Assembly (NCBI RefSeq): GCF_004798585.1
Contig: NZ_PPXQ01000011.1
Coordinates: 124,001 to 188,000, forward strand
Reading direction: 5' to 3'
Source: Massilia sp. Mn16-1_5
GTDB lineage: Bacteria > Pseudomonadota > Gammaproteobacteria > Burkholderiales > Burkholderiaceae_D
Length of the DNA: 64,000 nucleotides
The notes under the pieces are model-generated. The model was given only the letters and a program-made list of their open reading frames with translations, had not been told where the DNA came from and did not search any database. The translations under genes were made by a program, and so were the position numbers. Each line of letters starts with the position of its first letter. Within the stretch, counting starts at the first letter, position 1. Shown piece after piece: positions 1-9,190 of this stretch.

Positions 1-1329
<1,329 letters not shown>

Positions 1330-1355
1330 AACATGTGAACAACTATTCACATGTT
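1330..1355. promoter_or_regulatory. ArsR/SmtB-type 12-2-12 operator
   Basis: A near-perfect 26-base dyad with half-sites AACATGTGAACA and TATTCACATGTT around a 2-base centre (one mismatch). It matches the 12-2-12 architecture known for SmtB/CzrA operators. It ends 4 bases before the chosen arsR start at 1360, so bound repressor would cover the transcription start. TATTCA at 1344-1349 could serve as a -10 element, which would make the transcript nearly leaderless; that point is inference. Confidence 0.85.
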
Positions 1356-1359
1356 AACG

Positions 1360-1680
1360 ATGAGCAAACTCGACCACCCCGATCACGCCATCGCCCAGCT
1401 GGCGGACCTGTTCCACCTGCTGGGTGATGCAACCCGCCTGCGCATCGTGCTGGCCTGCCTTGGCCAGCCGACCTCGGTAGGCGACATCGCCGCCGCGCAC
1501 GCGCTCTCGAGTTCGCTGGTCAGCCATCACCTGCGCCTGCTGCGCGCGGCGCGCATCCTCAAGGCCGAGCGCCAGGGCAAGCAGGTGTTTTATTCGGCGG
1601 CCGACGCCCACATCAGCACCCTGCTCGCCACCATGTTCGAGCACATCGCAGAACCCCTCAACGCAATGGACGCAGCATGA
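1360..1680 (+). CDS. ArsR-family metal-sensing repressor, SmtB/CzrA alpha-5 type
   Basis: A 106-residue winged-helix repressor; the HTH lies around residues 38-66 (TSVGDIAAAHALSSSLVSHH). Residues D82, H84, H95 and E98 have exactly the D-x-H-(10)-H-x-x-E spacing of the alpha-5 zinc site in SmtB/CzrA, so the likely inducers are Zn, Co or Ni rather than arsenic. An ATG at 1351 lies inside the operator, so I chose the in-frame ATG at 1360. The stop codon overlaps the start of the downstream exporter (ATGA at 1677). The clear reading is an autoregulated repressor-exporter pair. No cysteine pair of the ArsR alpha-3 type is present at the usual position. Confidence 0.9.
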   Translation: MSKLDHPDHAIAQLADLFHLLGDATRLRIVLACLGQPTSVGDIAAAHALSSSLVSHHLRLLRAARILKAERQGKQVFYSAADAHISTLLATMFEHIAEPLNAMDAA

Positions 1681-2612
1681 GCCACGACCACCACCATCAC
1701 GACCACCACCACGGCCACGGTCACGGCCACCACCATCACATGCCGGAGCCCGGCCACGGACGCGCCTTCGCGCTGGCGATCGGCGTCAACACCCTGTTCG
1801 TCGCCATCGAATTCATCTACGGTTTCATCGCCAACTCGACGGCGCTGATGGCCGACGCCGGCCACAACCTGTCCGACGTGCTGGGCCTGGTGCTGGCCTG
1901 GGGTGCGGCCGCGCTGGCCAAGCGCGCACCGAACGCGCGCTATACCTATGGCCTGCGAAGCTCCTCGATCCTGGCCGCGCTGGCGAACGCGATATTGCTG
2001 CTGCTGGCCTGCGGAGCGATCGCCTGGGAAGCCCTGCACCGCCTGACGGCACCCATGCCGGTCGAGGGTGTGACGGTGTCGATCGTGGCCGCCATCGGGG
2101 TGGTCATCAACGGCTTCTCGGCCTGGCTCTTCATGGCCGGCAGCAAGGGCGACCTGAACATCCGTGGCGCCTACCTGCACATGGCGGCCGACGCGGCGAT
2201 CTCGCTGGGCGTGGTGGTGTCGGGCCTGGTCATCATGGGCACCGGCTGGACCTGGCTCGACCCGGCGGTCAGCCTGGTGATCGTGCTGGTGATCGTGTAC
2301 GGCACCTGGTCGCTGCTGCGCGAATCGCTGCGCCTGGTGATGGCGGCCGTGCCCGAGAACGTCGATGCGGTCGCGATCGACCGCTTCCTGGCGCAGCAGC
2401 CGGGCGTGACCGGTGTACACGACCTGCACATCTGGGCGATGAGCACGACGGAAACGGCGCTGACGGCGCACCTGGTGATGCCGGGTGGGTATCCGGGAGA
2501 CCGGGTGATCGACGACATCGTAGCGAAGCTGCGCCACGATTTCTCGATCGGGCATTGCACGCTGCAGGTGGAGGAAGGCACGTCGCAGCACCGCTGCGCG
2601 CTGGTGGCGTAA
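1677..2612 (+). CDS. Cation diffusion facilitator, Zn/Co/Cd exporter (CzcD-like)
   Basis: A 311-residue inner-membrane proton-coupled metal exporter. The first 21 residues contain 14 histidines, a cytoplasmic metal-binding tail seen in several CDF proteins. Six hydrophobic segments follow. The two CDF metal-site motifs are visible: HNLSD at residues 63-67 (TM2) and HMAAD in TM5. The C-terminal cytoplasmic domain follows after about residue 220. The start overlaps the arsR stop by four bases, so translation is probably coupled and the exporter is induced by the metal sensed by that repressor. The exact substrate cannot be told from sequence; zinc is favoured because of the sensor's site. Confidence 0.9.
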   Translation: MSHDHHHHDHHHGHGHGHHHHMPEPGHGRAFALAIGVNTLFVAIEFIYGFIANSTALMADAGHNLSDVLGLVLAWGAAALAKRAPNARYTYGLRSSSILAALANAILLLLACGAIAWEALHRLTAPMPVEGVTVSIVAAIGVVINGFSAWLFMAGSKGDLNIRGAYLHMAADAAISLGVVVSGLVIMGTGWTWLDPAVSLVIVLVIVYGTWSLLRESLRLVMAAVPENVDAVAIDRFLAQQPGVTGVHDLHIWAMSTTETALTAHLVMPGGYPGDRVIDDIVAKLRHDFSIGHCTLQVEEGTSQHRCALVA

Positions 2613-2620
2613 TCACGTCT

Positions 2621-2685
2621 TGGTGGGCACGGGGCGCCCACCCTACGGCTATCAATCACGTAGGGTGAGCGCCCCGTGCCCACCA
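2621..2685. repeat. REPIN-like paired palindrome, family A copy 1
   Basis: Two 27-base arms (2621-2647 and 2659-2685) are inverted copies with one mismatch and an 11-base loop. Each arm read outward-in is GTAG followed by its own hairpin (GGTGGGC, 7-base loop, GCCCACC), the layout of REP sequences recognised by RAYT transposases. It fills the gap between the convergent 3' ends of the CDF gene (2612) and cysK (2693), and the arms recur at 7795-7876. Confidence 0.85.
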
Positions 2686-2692
2686 TCAATAA

Positions 2693-3622
2693 TCAACCAG
2701 CCAGGTTGGCGAACAAGGCGGTACTCAAATACCGCTCCCCAAACGACGGAATGATCGTCACGATCAGCTTCCCCGCATTTTCCGGCCGCTGCGCCACCTG
2801 CATCGCCGCCCACAAGGCCGCGCCCGATGAAATCCCGACCAGTAAACCCTCTTCGCGCGCGGCGGCGCGGGCCGTCTCGAAGGCGTTCTCGTTGCTGACG
2901 GTGATGATCTCGTCATAGATGCCGGTATTCAGCACTTCCGGCACGAAGCCGGCGCCGATGCCCTGGATCGGGTGCGGACCCTTGGTGCCTTTCGACAGCA
3001 TGGGCGAAGCTTCCGGCTCGACGGCGATGGCCTGGAAGCCGGGCTTGCGCTCCTTGATGACTTCGCCCACGCCGGTGATGGTGCCGCCGGTGCCGACGCC
3101 GGCGACGACGATGTCGACCTTACCGTCGGTGTCGCGCCAGATTTCCTCGGCCGTAGTGCGGCGATGTACTTCCGGATTGGCGGGATTGTTGAACTGCTGG
3201 GGCATGAAGGCGCGCGGGTCGCCGGCGACGATTTCTTCGGCGCGGCGGATCGCGCCCAGCATGCCCTCCGAGCCGGGCGTGAGCACCAGTTCGGCGCCAT
3301 AGGCGCGCAGCAGCATGCGCCGCTCGTTGCTCATGGTCTCGGGCATGACCAGCTTGCAGCGGTAGCCGCGCGCCGCGCAGACCATGGCCAGGGCGATGCC
3401 GGTATTGCCGCTGGTCGGCTCGACGATGACGGTGTCGGGGCCGATCCGGCCGGCTTTTTCCGCCGCCTCGATCATTGCCAGGCCGATGCGGTCCTTGACG
3501 CTGTGCGCCGGATTGTAGAACTCGAGCTTGGCAAGGATCTCCGCGCCGCCGGGAGACAGCTTGCGGATCCTGACGAGAGGGGTGTTACCGATCAGTTCAG
3601 TGACATCGTTCGCGATACGCAT
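2693..3622 (-). CDS. cysK: Cysteine synthase A (O-acetylserine sulfhydrylase)
   Basis: A 309-residue PLP enzyme that makes cysteine and acetate from O-acetylserine and sulfide in the cytoplasm. The PLP lysine sits in HSVKDR (K43), the substrate loop TSGNTG near residue 70, the phosphate-binding GTGGTITG near 177, and GISSGAA near 265. Length and motifs fit CysK better than the longer CBS-type relatives. There is one clear ATG at 3620-3622. It is convergent with the CDF gene across a REPIN and is followed upstream, on the same strand, by the FKBP gene with only about 24 bases between them, so the two may share a transcript. Confidence 0.93.
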   Translation of the reverse strand: MRIANDVTELIGNTPLVRIRKLSPGGAEILAKLEFYNPAHSVKDRIGLAMIEAAEKAGRIGPDTVIVEPTSGNTGIALAMVCAARGYRCKLVMPETMSNERRMLLRAYGAELVLTPGSEGMLGAIRRAEEIVAGDPRAFMPQQFNNPANPEVHRRTTAEEIWRDTDGKVDIVVAGVGTGGTITGVGEVIKERKPGFQAIAVEPEASPMLSKGTKGPHPIQGIGAGFVPEVLNTGIYDEIITVSNENAFETARAAAREEGLLVGISSGAALWAAMQVAQRPENAGKLIVTIIPSFGERYLSTALFANLAG

Positions 3623-3646
3623 TGCCGTTCTCCCTAGTATCGAAGT

Positions 3647-4285
3647 TTATTTAACGCCGAGCAGTTCCACGTCGAAGATGAGGTCCGTGTCCGGCGGAAT
3701 CATGCCGCCCGGTGCGCCGCGCTTGCCGTAGGCGAGCTGGCTCGGAATGATCAGGGTGCGCTTGCCGCCGACCTTCATGCCGGCCACGCCCTGGTCCCAG
3801 CCCTTGATCACCACGCCGGTGCCGAGACGGAACTCGAGCGGATCGCGGCCCGCGTCGAGCGAGGAATCGAATTTCTTGCCCTTGCCGGTGGCGGACAGGG
3901 GCTTGTGGAACCAGCCGGTGTAGTTGACGCGCACCAGGCTGCCGGCACTGGCTTCGCGGCCCTTGCCGACCACGCGGTCGATGATTTCGAGCTGCGGGCC
4001 CGTCGGGGCCGGCGGTACCGGTTGGGCGGCAGCGGCAGCGGCCGCAGCGGCGGCGCCGGTGTCGGTGGTGGTCGTGGCGGCCTGGCCGGCGGCCTGCTGC
4101 GAGGTGTCGGCGGCCTGGTCGGCCGCGCTCTGCACGCCCTGCTGGCGCACGGCGGTGGCGGCCTGATCGGCGGCGGTCGGCGTGGAGGGCGCGTTCGCCG
4201 GCGTCACCGGGGTTTGGTTGGATTGCTGGGCGTTGACTGCGGCGGCCGCGAACAGCATGGCCAGGAAAGTGGTACGACGCATCAT
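3647..4285 (-). CDS. Secreted FKBP-type peptidyl-prolyl isomerase with low-complexity linker
   Basis: A 212-residue protein. Residues 1-19 form a signal peptide ([20 protein letters not shown]), with a predicted cut after AVNA, so it should act in the periplasm. Residues about 20-98 are a low-complexity Gln/Thr/Ala-rich linker that includes a run of ten alanines. Residues about 100-212 are a single FKBP domain with the characteristic [12 protein letters not shown] and GKRTLIIP segments. The start could equally be the second methionine. Linkers of this kind vary greatly between relatives; the isomerase assignment is secure, while the client is unknown. Confidence 0.9.
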   Translation of the reverse strand: MMRRTTFLAMLFAAAAVNAQQSNQTPVTPANAPSTPTAADQAATAVRQQGVQSAADQAADTSQQAAGQAATTTTDTGAAAAAAAAAAQPVPPAPTGPQLEIIDRVVGKGREASAGSLVRVNYTGWFHKPLSATGKGKKFDSSLDAGRDPLEFRLGTGVVIKGWDQGVAGMKVGGKRTLIIPSQLAYGKRGAPGGMIPPDTDLIFDVELLGVK

Positions 4286-4360
4286 GAGGACTCTTTCAAT
4301 GACAGGATTTCAATCGATATCCCATGATAGCAAGCCCGGACCATGATGCACAGCGGCGGC

Positions 4361-5218
4361 TCAGGCGTCGGCGAGCTCCGGCTGGGCCGCGGGCAGAGCG
4401 GCGGCATTCGCCGCCTCGGCCAGCTTGCGCAGGATGTGGGCCGCGGCGATCATGCCGAAGCTGGCCGTCACCACCATGCTCGAACCGAAGCCGGCGCAAT
4501 TCAGGCCGGTGATGCTGGACTCGATCTCGCAGGCAGCATCAAGCTCGGGATAGCGCAGCGGCTCCATCGAGAACACGGCGTCGATATGGTATTTCTGCTT
4601 TTCGCCGCGCGAAAAACCGTACTGGGCACGCAGGACCTTGCGCACCTTTTTCAGCAACGGTTCCTGCTCGGTACGGGCCAGGTCGCGCACCTCGATTTTC
4701 GTCGGGTCGAGCTGGCCGCCGGCGCCGCCGCTGGTCAGCAGCGGAATCGCGTTATCGCGGCAATACGCGATCAGGGCCGCCTTGGCCTTGACGCTGTCGA
4801 TGGCATCCACCACGTAATCGAACCCCTTGCCGCCGATCATCTGGACGATGTTGTCCACTTCGATAAAATCCTCGACCAGGTTGACCTTGCAGTAGGGATT
4901 GATCTGGGCGATACGGTCACGCAGCGCTTCGATCTTCGGCTGGCCGATGGTATCGGTGAGGGCCTGGATCTGGCGGTTGATGTTCGATTCGGCCACGTTG
5001 TCGAGGTCGATCAGAGTCAGTTCGCCGATCGCGCTGCGCGCCAGGGCCTCGACGATCCAGGAGCCGACGCCGCCGACGCCGATCACGCAAACGTGCGCCG
5101 TTCTAAAACGTTCCAGTGCACGCTCGCCGTAGAGGCGGCCAATGCCGCCGAAGCGGCGTGCAAAGTCGATATCGTCGCCTTGCGGCGCTTGAGTGAAGGA
5201 GGTGTCGATCGAGTTCAT
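4361..5218 (-). CDS. tcdA: tRNA threonylcarbamoyladenosine dehydratase
   Basis: A 285-residue E1/ThiF-fold enzyme that uses ATP to cyclise t6A to ct6A at position 37 of ANN-decoding tRNAs. It begins with the family-typical DFARRFGGIGRLYG, followed by the nucleotide-binding GVGGVGSWIVEALARS, LIDLDNVAESNINRQ and the VVDAIDSVKAKAALI segment. It lacks the extra domains of MoeB or ThiF, and the length matches TcdA (about 270). The gene is alone on its transcript, divergent from the hemerythrin-PdxH gene. Assignment is confident. Confidence 0.93.
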   Translation of the reverse strand: MNSIDTSFTQAPQGDDIDFARRFGGIGRLYGERALERFRTAHVCVIGVGGVGSWIVEALARSAIGELTLIDLDNVAESNINRQIQALTDTIGQPKIEALRDRIAQINPYCKVNLVEDFIEVDNIVQMIGGKGFDYVVDAIDSVKAKAALIAYCRDNAIPLLTSGGAGGQLDPTKIEVRDLARTEQEPLLKKVRKVLRAQYGFSRGEKQKYHIDAVFSMEPLRYPELDAACEIESSITGLNCAGFGSSMVVTASFGMIAAAHILRKLAEAANAAALPAAQPELADA

Positions 5219-5306
5219 CCGGACATTTTACCGGACCGATCTTTCGCATCCGCACTAAAATAACGCTCTGTCAATCAAAAAACTTCCCTCTGTCAAAAAT
5301 ACGCAC

Positions 5307-6500
5307 ATGAACGATTTCCTTCCTGACACTGCGCCCGGTTTCGACCAGCCGATCGCCGTGCTCAAGCATTGCCACGGCCGCATCCGCAAGCAGCTGGCTA
5401 CGCTCGAGCGCCTGCTGTCGCACCTGCCCGAGCACGGCGCCGACGAGCAGGCGCGCCAGGCCGCCGGCGCCGTGCTGAAGTATTTCGAGAAGGCGGCCCA
5501 CCTGCACCACGATGACGAGGAGCAAGACCTGATTCCGATGCTGCGCGCCGTCGCCCAGGGCGAGGACGCGGCCACGCTGCAGGCGTTGGCGCCGATCATC
5601 CTGCAGGACCACAAGGAGATGGATGCGCTCTGGCAAGACCTGCACGAGCAGCTGACGGCGATCGCCGACGGCAGCGCCAACGTCCTGTCGAGCACCAACG
5701 TACAGCGCTTCGTCCAGCGCTACACGGCGCACATGGAGCGCGAGGAAAGCACGATGGCGCCGATGGCCATGCGCCTGTTCACGCCAGAACAGATGACGCA
5801 GCTGGGCACGGCGATGCAGCGCCGCCGCGGAATCGGCGAGGATGCGCCGGCACCGTCGATCGGCGATGCCGTCGCCGATTTGCGCAAGGATTACGGCCAG
5901 GCCAGCCTGAACGAGGACGACGTGCTGGACGACCCGATGCTGCAGTTCACGCGCTGGTTCGAGCAAGCCCTGAAAGCGCAGGTCAACGAGCCGAACGCGA
6001 TGAACGTGGCTACCGTCGACTCGAATGGCCGGCCGAGCTCGCGCATCGTGCTCGTCAAACAGTTCGACGAGCGTGGCTTTACCTGGTACACCAACTACGA
6101 CAGCCGCAAAGCTCAGGAATTGCGCGCCAATCCTTATGCAGCGCTGCTATTCTTCTGGAGCGAGCTTGAACGCCAGGTTCGCATCGAAGGCCGGGTCGAA
6201 ACGACCTCGGCCGAAGAAAGCGATAAGTATTTCCACAGCAGGCCGTTGAAGAGCCGCCTGTCGGCGATTGCTTCCCAGCAAAGCGCGCCGATCGAGAACC
6301 GTGCGGCCCTGGAACGGAACTACGAAGCGGTCGCCGCGACAGCCGGCGACGCACCGGCGCGCCCAGACAACTGGGGCGGCTTCCGCCTGGTGCCCGAGCG
6401 CATCGAGTTCTGGCAGGGGCGCCGGTCGCGTTTCCATGACCGCATCGTGTACGAGCGGCAGGAAGACGGAAGCTGGGCACGGCAGCGTTTGCAACCGTAA
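5307..6500 (+). CDS. pdxH: Hemerythrin-domain / pyridoxamine 5'-phosphate oxidase fusion
   Basis: A single uninterrupted frame of 397 residues joins two domains. Residues about 13-160 are a hemerythrin-like HHE four-helix domain with the metal ligand pattern in order: H21/H23, H65-H68 with E71/E72, H102, and H142 with E146. Residues about 186-397 are a complete PdxH: the ADLRKDY start region, [33 protein letters not shown], and the C-terminal NWGGFR...IEFWQGR...RFHDR. PdxH oxidises PNP and PMP to PLP with FMN and O2. Family PdxH is about 215 residues, so the N-terminal half is extra. I saw no well-placed internal ribosome site before residue 186. The fusion's benefit (O2 delivery or sensing, iron/redox) is inference. 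Confidence 0.9.
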   Translation: MNDFLPDTAPGFDQPIAVLKHCHGRIRKQLATLERLLSHLPEHGADEQARQAAGAVLKYFEKAAHLHHDDEEQDLIPMLRAVAQGEDAATLQALAPIILQDHKEMDALWQDLHEQLTAIADGSANVLSSTNVQRFVQRYTAHMEREESTMAPMAMRLFTPEQMTQLGTAMQRRRGIGEDAPAPSIGDAVADLRKDYGQASLNEDDVLDDPMLQFTRWFEQALKAQVNEPNAMNVATVDSNGRPSSRIVLVKQFDERGFTWYTNYDSRKAQELRANPYAALLFFWSELERQVRIEGRVETTSAEESDKYFHSRPLKSRLSAIASQQSAPIENRAALERNYEAVAATAGDAPARPDNWGGFRLVPERIEFWQGRRSRFHDRIVYERQEDGSWARQRLQP

Positions 6501-6507
6501 GACCTGT

Positions 6508-6569
6508 CCTCCAGTATGGCGGGACGGGTTCGACGCCGTCCGCAGGGCCGGTGTCCCACCGGCTGGAGG
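6508..6569 (+). promoter_or_regulatory. Structured leader of cfa that can hide its ribosome-binding site
   Basis: CCTCCAG at 6508-6514 is the exact complement of CTGGAGG at 6563-6569, which contains the cfa Shine-Dalgarno GGAGG. Between them lie two more stems: GGACGG/CCGTCC (6522-6527 with 6536-6541) and GCCGGTG/CACCGGC (6547-6553 with 6557-6563). The three stems could form a closed multi-branch fold in the mRNA that sequesters the ribosome site. No T-run follows, so a plain terminator is unlikely. Confidence 0.55.
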
Positions 6570-6574
6570 AAACC

Positions 6575-7792
6575 GTGTTCACCGAAATGAAGCTCAGCGC
6601 CTGGAGCACAGGCGTGCGCAGCAAACTGTCGCTGCCCTTGCGCGTGGAACTCTGGAACGGAGAACACGTCGACCTCTCGTCCGATCCGCCGCGCGTCACC
6701 ATCCGCGTCCCCAGGCCGTCGAGCCTGCGCTACCTGCTCTCCCCCACCCTGTACAACCTGGGCCGCGCCTATGTCGAAGGCGCGCTCGAGATCCGCGGCC
6801 GCGCCGCCGACATGATCCGCATCGGCAGCGAACTGGCGGCCGCCAAGGGCAAGCCGGACAGACGTTCCAATCTCCTTGGCGCCATTCCCCTGCGCCTGCT
6901 GTCGCCGCACACGCGCCAGAAGGATGCCGAGGCGATCCGCTACCACTACGACGTCTCCAACGATTTCTACGCCGCCTGGCTCGACCCGAACATGGTGTAT
7001 TCCTGCGCCTATTTCGAGGACGGCACCGAGGATCTGGCGAGCGCTCAGGTGAAAAAGATCGACCACATCCTGCGCAAGATCGATGTACGTCCGGGACAGA
7101 GCCTGCTCGACATCGGCTGCGGCTGGGGCGCGCTCGCCATCCGCGCGGCGCAGCACTTCGGCGCGCGCTGCGTCGGCATCACCCTGTCGGAGAACCAGGC
7201 GGCGCTGGCGCGCGAGCGGGTGGCGCAGGCGGGGCTGGATAAACAGGTGGAGATCCGGCTGCAGGATTACCGCGATCTCAGCGGCCAGTTCGACCGCATC
7301 ACCAGCGTCGGCATGTTCGAGCACGTGGGGGTGCAACACCTGCCGGAATACTTTGCGAAGATCGACAGCCTGCTGGCGCCGGGCGGCGTGGTGATGAACC
7401 ACGGGATCACCACCACCGACGTCGCCAACCGCTCCACGCCCTATGGCGGCGGCGAATTCATCGACCAGTACGTGTTCCCGCAGGGCGAGCTGGCCCACCT
7501 GTCGGCGGTGATCAAGGCGATGCAGCAGGGCGGCCTGGAAGTGCGCGACGTCGAAAACCTGCGCCGCCACTACGCGCGCACCTGTACGCTATGGACCGAG
7601 AATTTCGAGAACCGCTTCGATACGATCGGCCAGCTGACCGACGCCAGGCGGCAACGCATCTGGCACGTGTACCTCGCCGGCTGCGCCTACGCCTTCGCCC
7701 ACGACTGGATCAGCCTGTACCAGATCGTCGGGGCGAAGGCGGGCGAAGATCCGGCGCAGATCCCCTGGTCGCGGCGGTACATGTATCCATAA
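6575..7792 (+). CDS. cfa: Cyclopropane-fatty-acyl-phospholipid synthase
   Basis: About 405 residues from a GTG at 6575, chosen because GGAGG at 6565-6569 is correctly spaced; an in-frame GTG at 6551 has no such site. The enzyme transfers a methylene group from S-adenosylmethionine to cis double bonds of membrane phospholipids. The N-terminal domain is followed by the family hallmark AIRYHYDVSNDFYAAWLD and YSCAYF, the SAM loop LLDIGCGWGALA, the GITLSENQ segment and the SVGMFEHVG segment. Length is slightly above E. coli Cfa (382). The gene follows the PdxH fusion by 74 bases on the same strand and is separated from msrA by a REPIN. Confidence 0.92.
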   Translation: MFTEMKLSAWSTGVRSKLSLPLRVELWNGEHVDLSSDPPRVTIRVPRPSSLRYLLSPTLYNLGRAYVEGALEIRGRAADMIRIGSELAAAKGKPDRRSNLLGAIPLRLLSPHTRQKDAEAIRYHYDVSNDFYAAWLDPNMVYSCAYFEDGTEDLASAQVKKIDHILRKIDVRPGQSLLDIGCGWGALAIRAAQHFGARCVGITLSENQAALARERVAQAGLDKQVEIRLQDYRDLSGQFDRITSVGMFEHVGVQHLPEYFAKIDSLLAPGGVVMNHGITTTDVANRSTPYGGGEFIDQYVFPQGELAHLSAVIKAMQQGGLEVRDVENLRRHYARTCTLWTENFENRFDTIGQLTDARRQRIWHVYLAGCAYAFAHDWISLYQIVGAKAGEDPAQIPWSRRYMYP

Positions 7793-7794
7793 GC

Positions 7795-7876
7795 CGTAGG
7801 GTGGGCGCCCCGTGCCCACCAGAAGCATGCGACACGTTTGCGGATCGTTTGGTGGGCACGGGGCGCCCACCCTACG
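7795..7876. repeat. REPIN-like paired palindrome, family A copy 2
   Basis: Inverted 27-base arms at 7795-7821 and 7850-7876 are perfect complements and are identical to the family A arm at 2621, apart from the latter's single mismatch. The 28-base loop differs from copy 1, so the arms, not the whole unit, are conserved. It occupies the whole 84-base gap between the convergent stops of cfa (7792) and msrA (7877). Confidence 0.88.
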
Positions 7877-8416
7877 TCACTTCATCCAATGCGAAAAGGT
7901 CTTGCGAAACTTCGCCACCTTCGGCGCGACGACAAAGGCGCAATAGCCCTGCATCGGATGCTGGGCATAGTAATTCTGGTGATATTCCTCGGCCTTGTAC
8001 CAGGTCTCGCTCGGCAGCAGCTGGGTCACGATCGGCGCGTCCCAGACCGAGGCCATTTCCGCCATCACCTGGCGTGCGGTCGCTTCCTGCTCGGGGTTCT
8101 CGAAGAAGATCACCGAGCGGTACTGCGGACCGACGTCGTTGCCCTGGCGGTCCTGGGTAGTCGGATCGTGGATGGTGAAGAAGATCTGCAGGATGTCGCG
8201 GTAGCTGATGACGCCCGGATCGAATTCGAGCCGCACCACTTCCGCGTGGCCGGTGCCGGCGCCGCAGACCTGTTCATAGGTCGGGTTCACGACATGGCCG
8301 CCCATGTAGCCCGACTCGACGCGCGTCACTCCGCGCACTTCGAGGTACACGGCCTCGACGCACCAAAAACATCCGCCGCCAAGAATCGCTACCTCGGTCC
8401 TTCCTTGCTCGCTCAT
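7877..8416 (-). CDS. msrA: Peptide-methionine (S)-S-oxide reductase
   Basis: A 179-residue cytoplasmic repair enzyme that reduces the S-epimer of methionine sulfoxide using thioredoxin. The catalytic motif GGGCFWCVEA lies near the N-terminus, and YEQVCGAGTGHAEVV and QYRSVIF follow as in the family. The start is the ATG at 8414-8416; a longer open frame continues upstream, but its sequence is unlike MsrA and overlaps the divergent flavin reductase region. The protein ends HWMK at the REPIN. It is divergent from the flavin reductase gene, with about 150 bases between the starts. Confidence 0.94.
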   Translation of the reverse strand: MSEQGRTEVAILGGGCFWCVEAVYLEVRGVTRVESGYMGGHVVNPTYEQVCGAGTGHAEVVRLEFDPGVISYRDILQIFFTIHDPTTQDRQGNDVGPQYRSVIFFENPEQEATARQVMAEMASVWDAPIVTQLLPSETWYKAEEYHQNYYAQHPMQGYCAFVVAPKVAKFRKTFSHWMK

Positions 8417-8570
8417 CGCATGCCTCGCCTGTTGTCCTGTATGTTCCGATGCTAACGCAAAGCGGCAGTTACTGCTGGCGAGACGGCAGACAAGGTGCGG
8501 CCGAGTGCGCCCGTGGCGACGGCGCGCCGTCGGCGGTGGCATAATGAGCATGCAACTTTTCAAGGGTCCG

Positions 8571-9080
8571 ATGAACACACGCTCTCCCCGCGCCACCGAG
8601 CGCGGTTTCGACTCGGCGCATTTTCGCCAGGCACTGTCGCAATTCGCCACCGGCGTGACCGTGATCACGACGCGGCTTGCCGACGGCAGCTTTCGCGGAT
8701 TGACCGCCAGTTCCTTCAATTCCGTCTCGCTCGATCCACCGCTGGTGCTGTGGAGCCTGGGCGCGCGCGCCAACAGTTTGCCTGTCTTCAGCGGCAACTC
8801 GCATTACGTCATCAACATCCTCTCCGCCGGCCAGGAAGAGCTGGCCATGCGTTTCTCGCGCCGCACCGACAAGCCCTTCGACGGCGTCGACTACGAACTC
8901 TCGCGCACCGGCCTGCCGATTTTAAAAGGCGTGGCGGCCTGGTTCGAATGCCATAACCGCAGCCGCTATCCGGAAGGCGACCACGTGATCTTCGTGGGCG
9001 AAGTCGAGGACTGCGCCGTGCAGCCGCAGGCCGGATTGCTGTTCCATGGCGGGCGCTTCGGCACGACCTCGACCGGCTGA
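8571..9080 (+). CDS. Flavin reductase-like FMN-binding oxidoreductase
   Basis: About 169 residues of the flavin reductase-like domain, which binds FMN and reduces flavin with NAD(P)H, often for a partner monooxygenase. Visible family segments are FATGVTVITT, GLTASSFNSVSLDPPLVLWSL and the HVIFVGEVE strand near the C-terminus. ATGs occur at 8544, 8550 and 8571; I prefer 8571, since AAGGG lies just before it and CATAAT at 8540-8545 looks like a -10 element. No monooxygenase partner is adjacent, so the substrate is unknown. It is followed by an SDR gene on the same strand after about 110 bases. Confidence 0.8.
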   Translation: MNTRSPRATERGFDSAHFRQALSQFATGVTVITTRLADGSFRGLTASSFNSVSLDPPLVLWSLGARANSLPVFSGNSHYVINILSAGQEELAMRFSRRTDKPFDGVDYELSRTGLPILKGVAAWFECHNRSRYPEGDHVIFVGEVEDCAVQPQAGLLFHGGRFGTTSTG

Positions 9081-9190
9081 GCCGAGGATCGCGCCAGATT
9101 CCTGGAGTTTCAGGCAAGTCCGGCGTCGACCGCCGCCCTACCATGCTCTCCATCGTCACGCACCCGTGTGACATCACTGGAGAGCACATC

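Noticed and set aside
2621..2685. The paired palindromes as simple transcription terminators.
   Set aside because: They lack T-runs, share GTAG ends and recur with different loops; they fit REP units better, though they may also stop transcription.
5307..6500. The hemerythrin-PdxH fusion as a sequencing or frame artefact.
   Set aside because: The frame is continuous, codon use is uniform across the join, and both domains are complete with normal motifs at each end.
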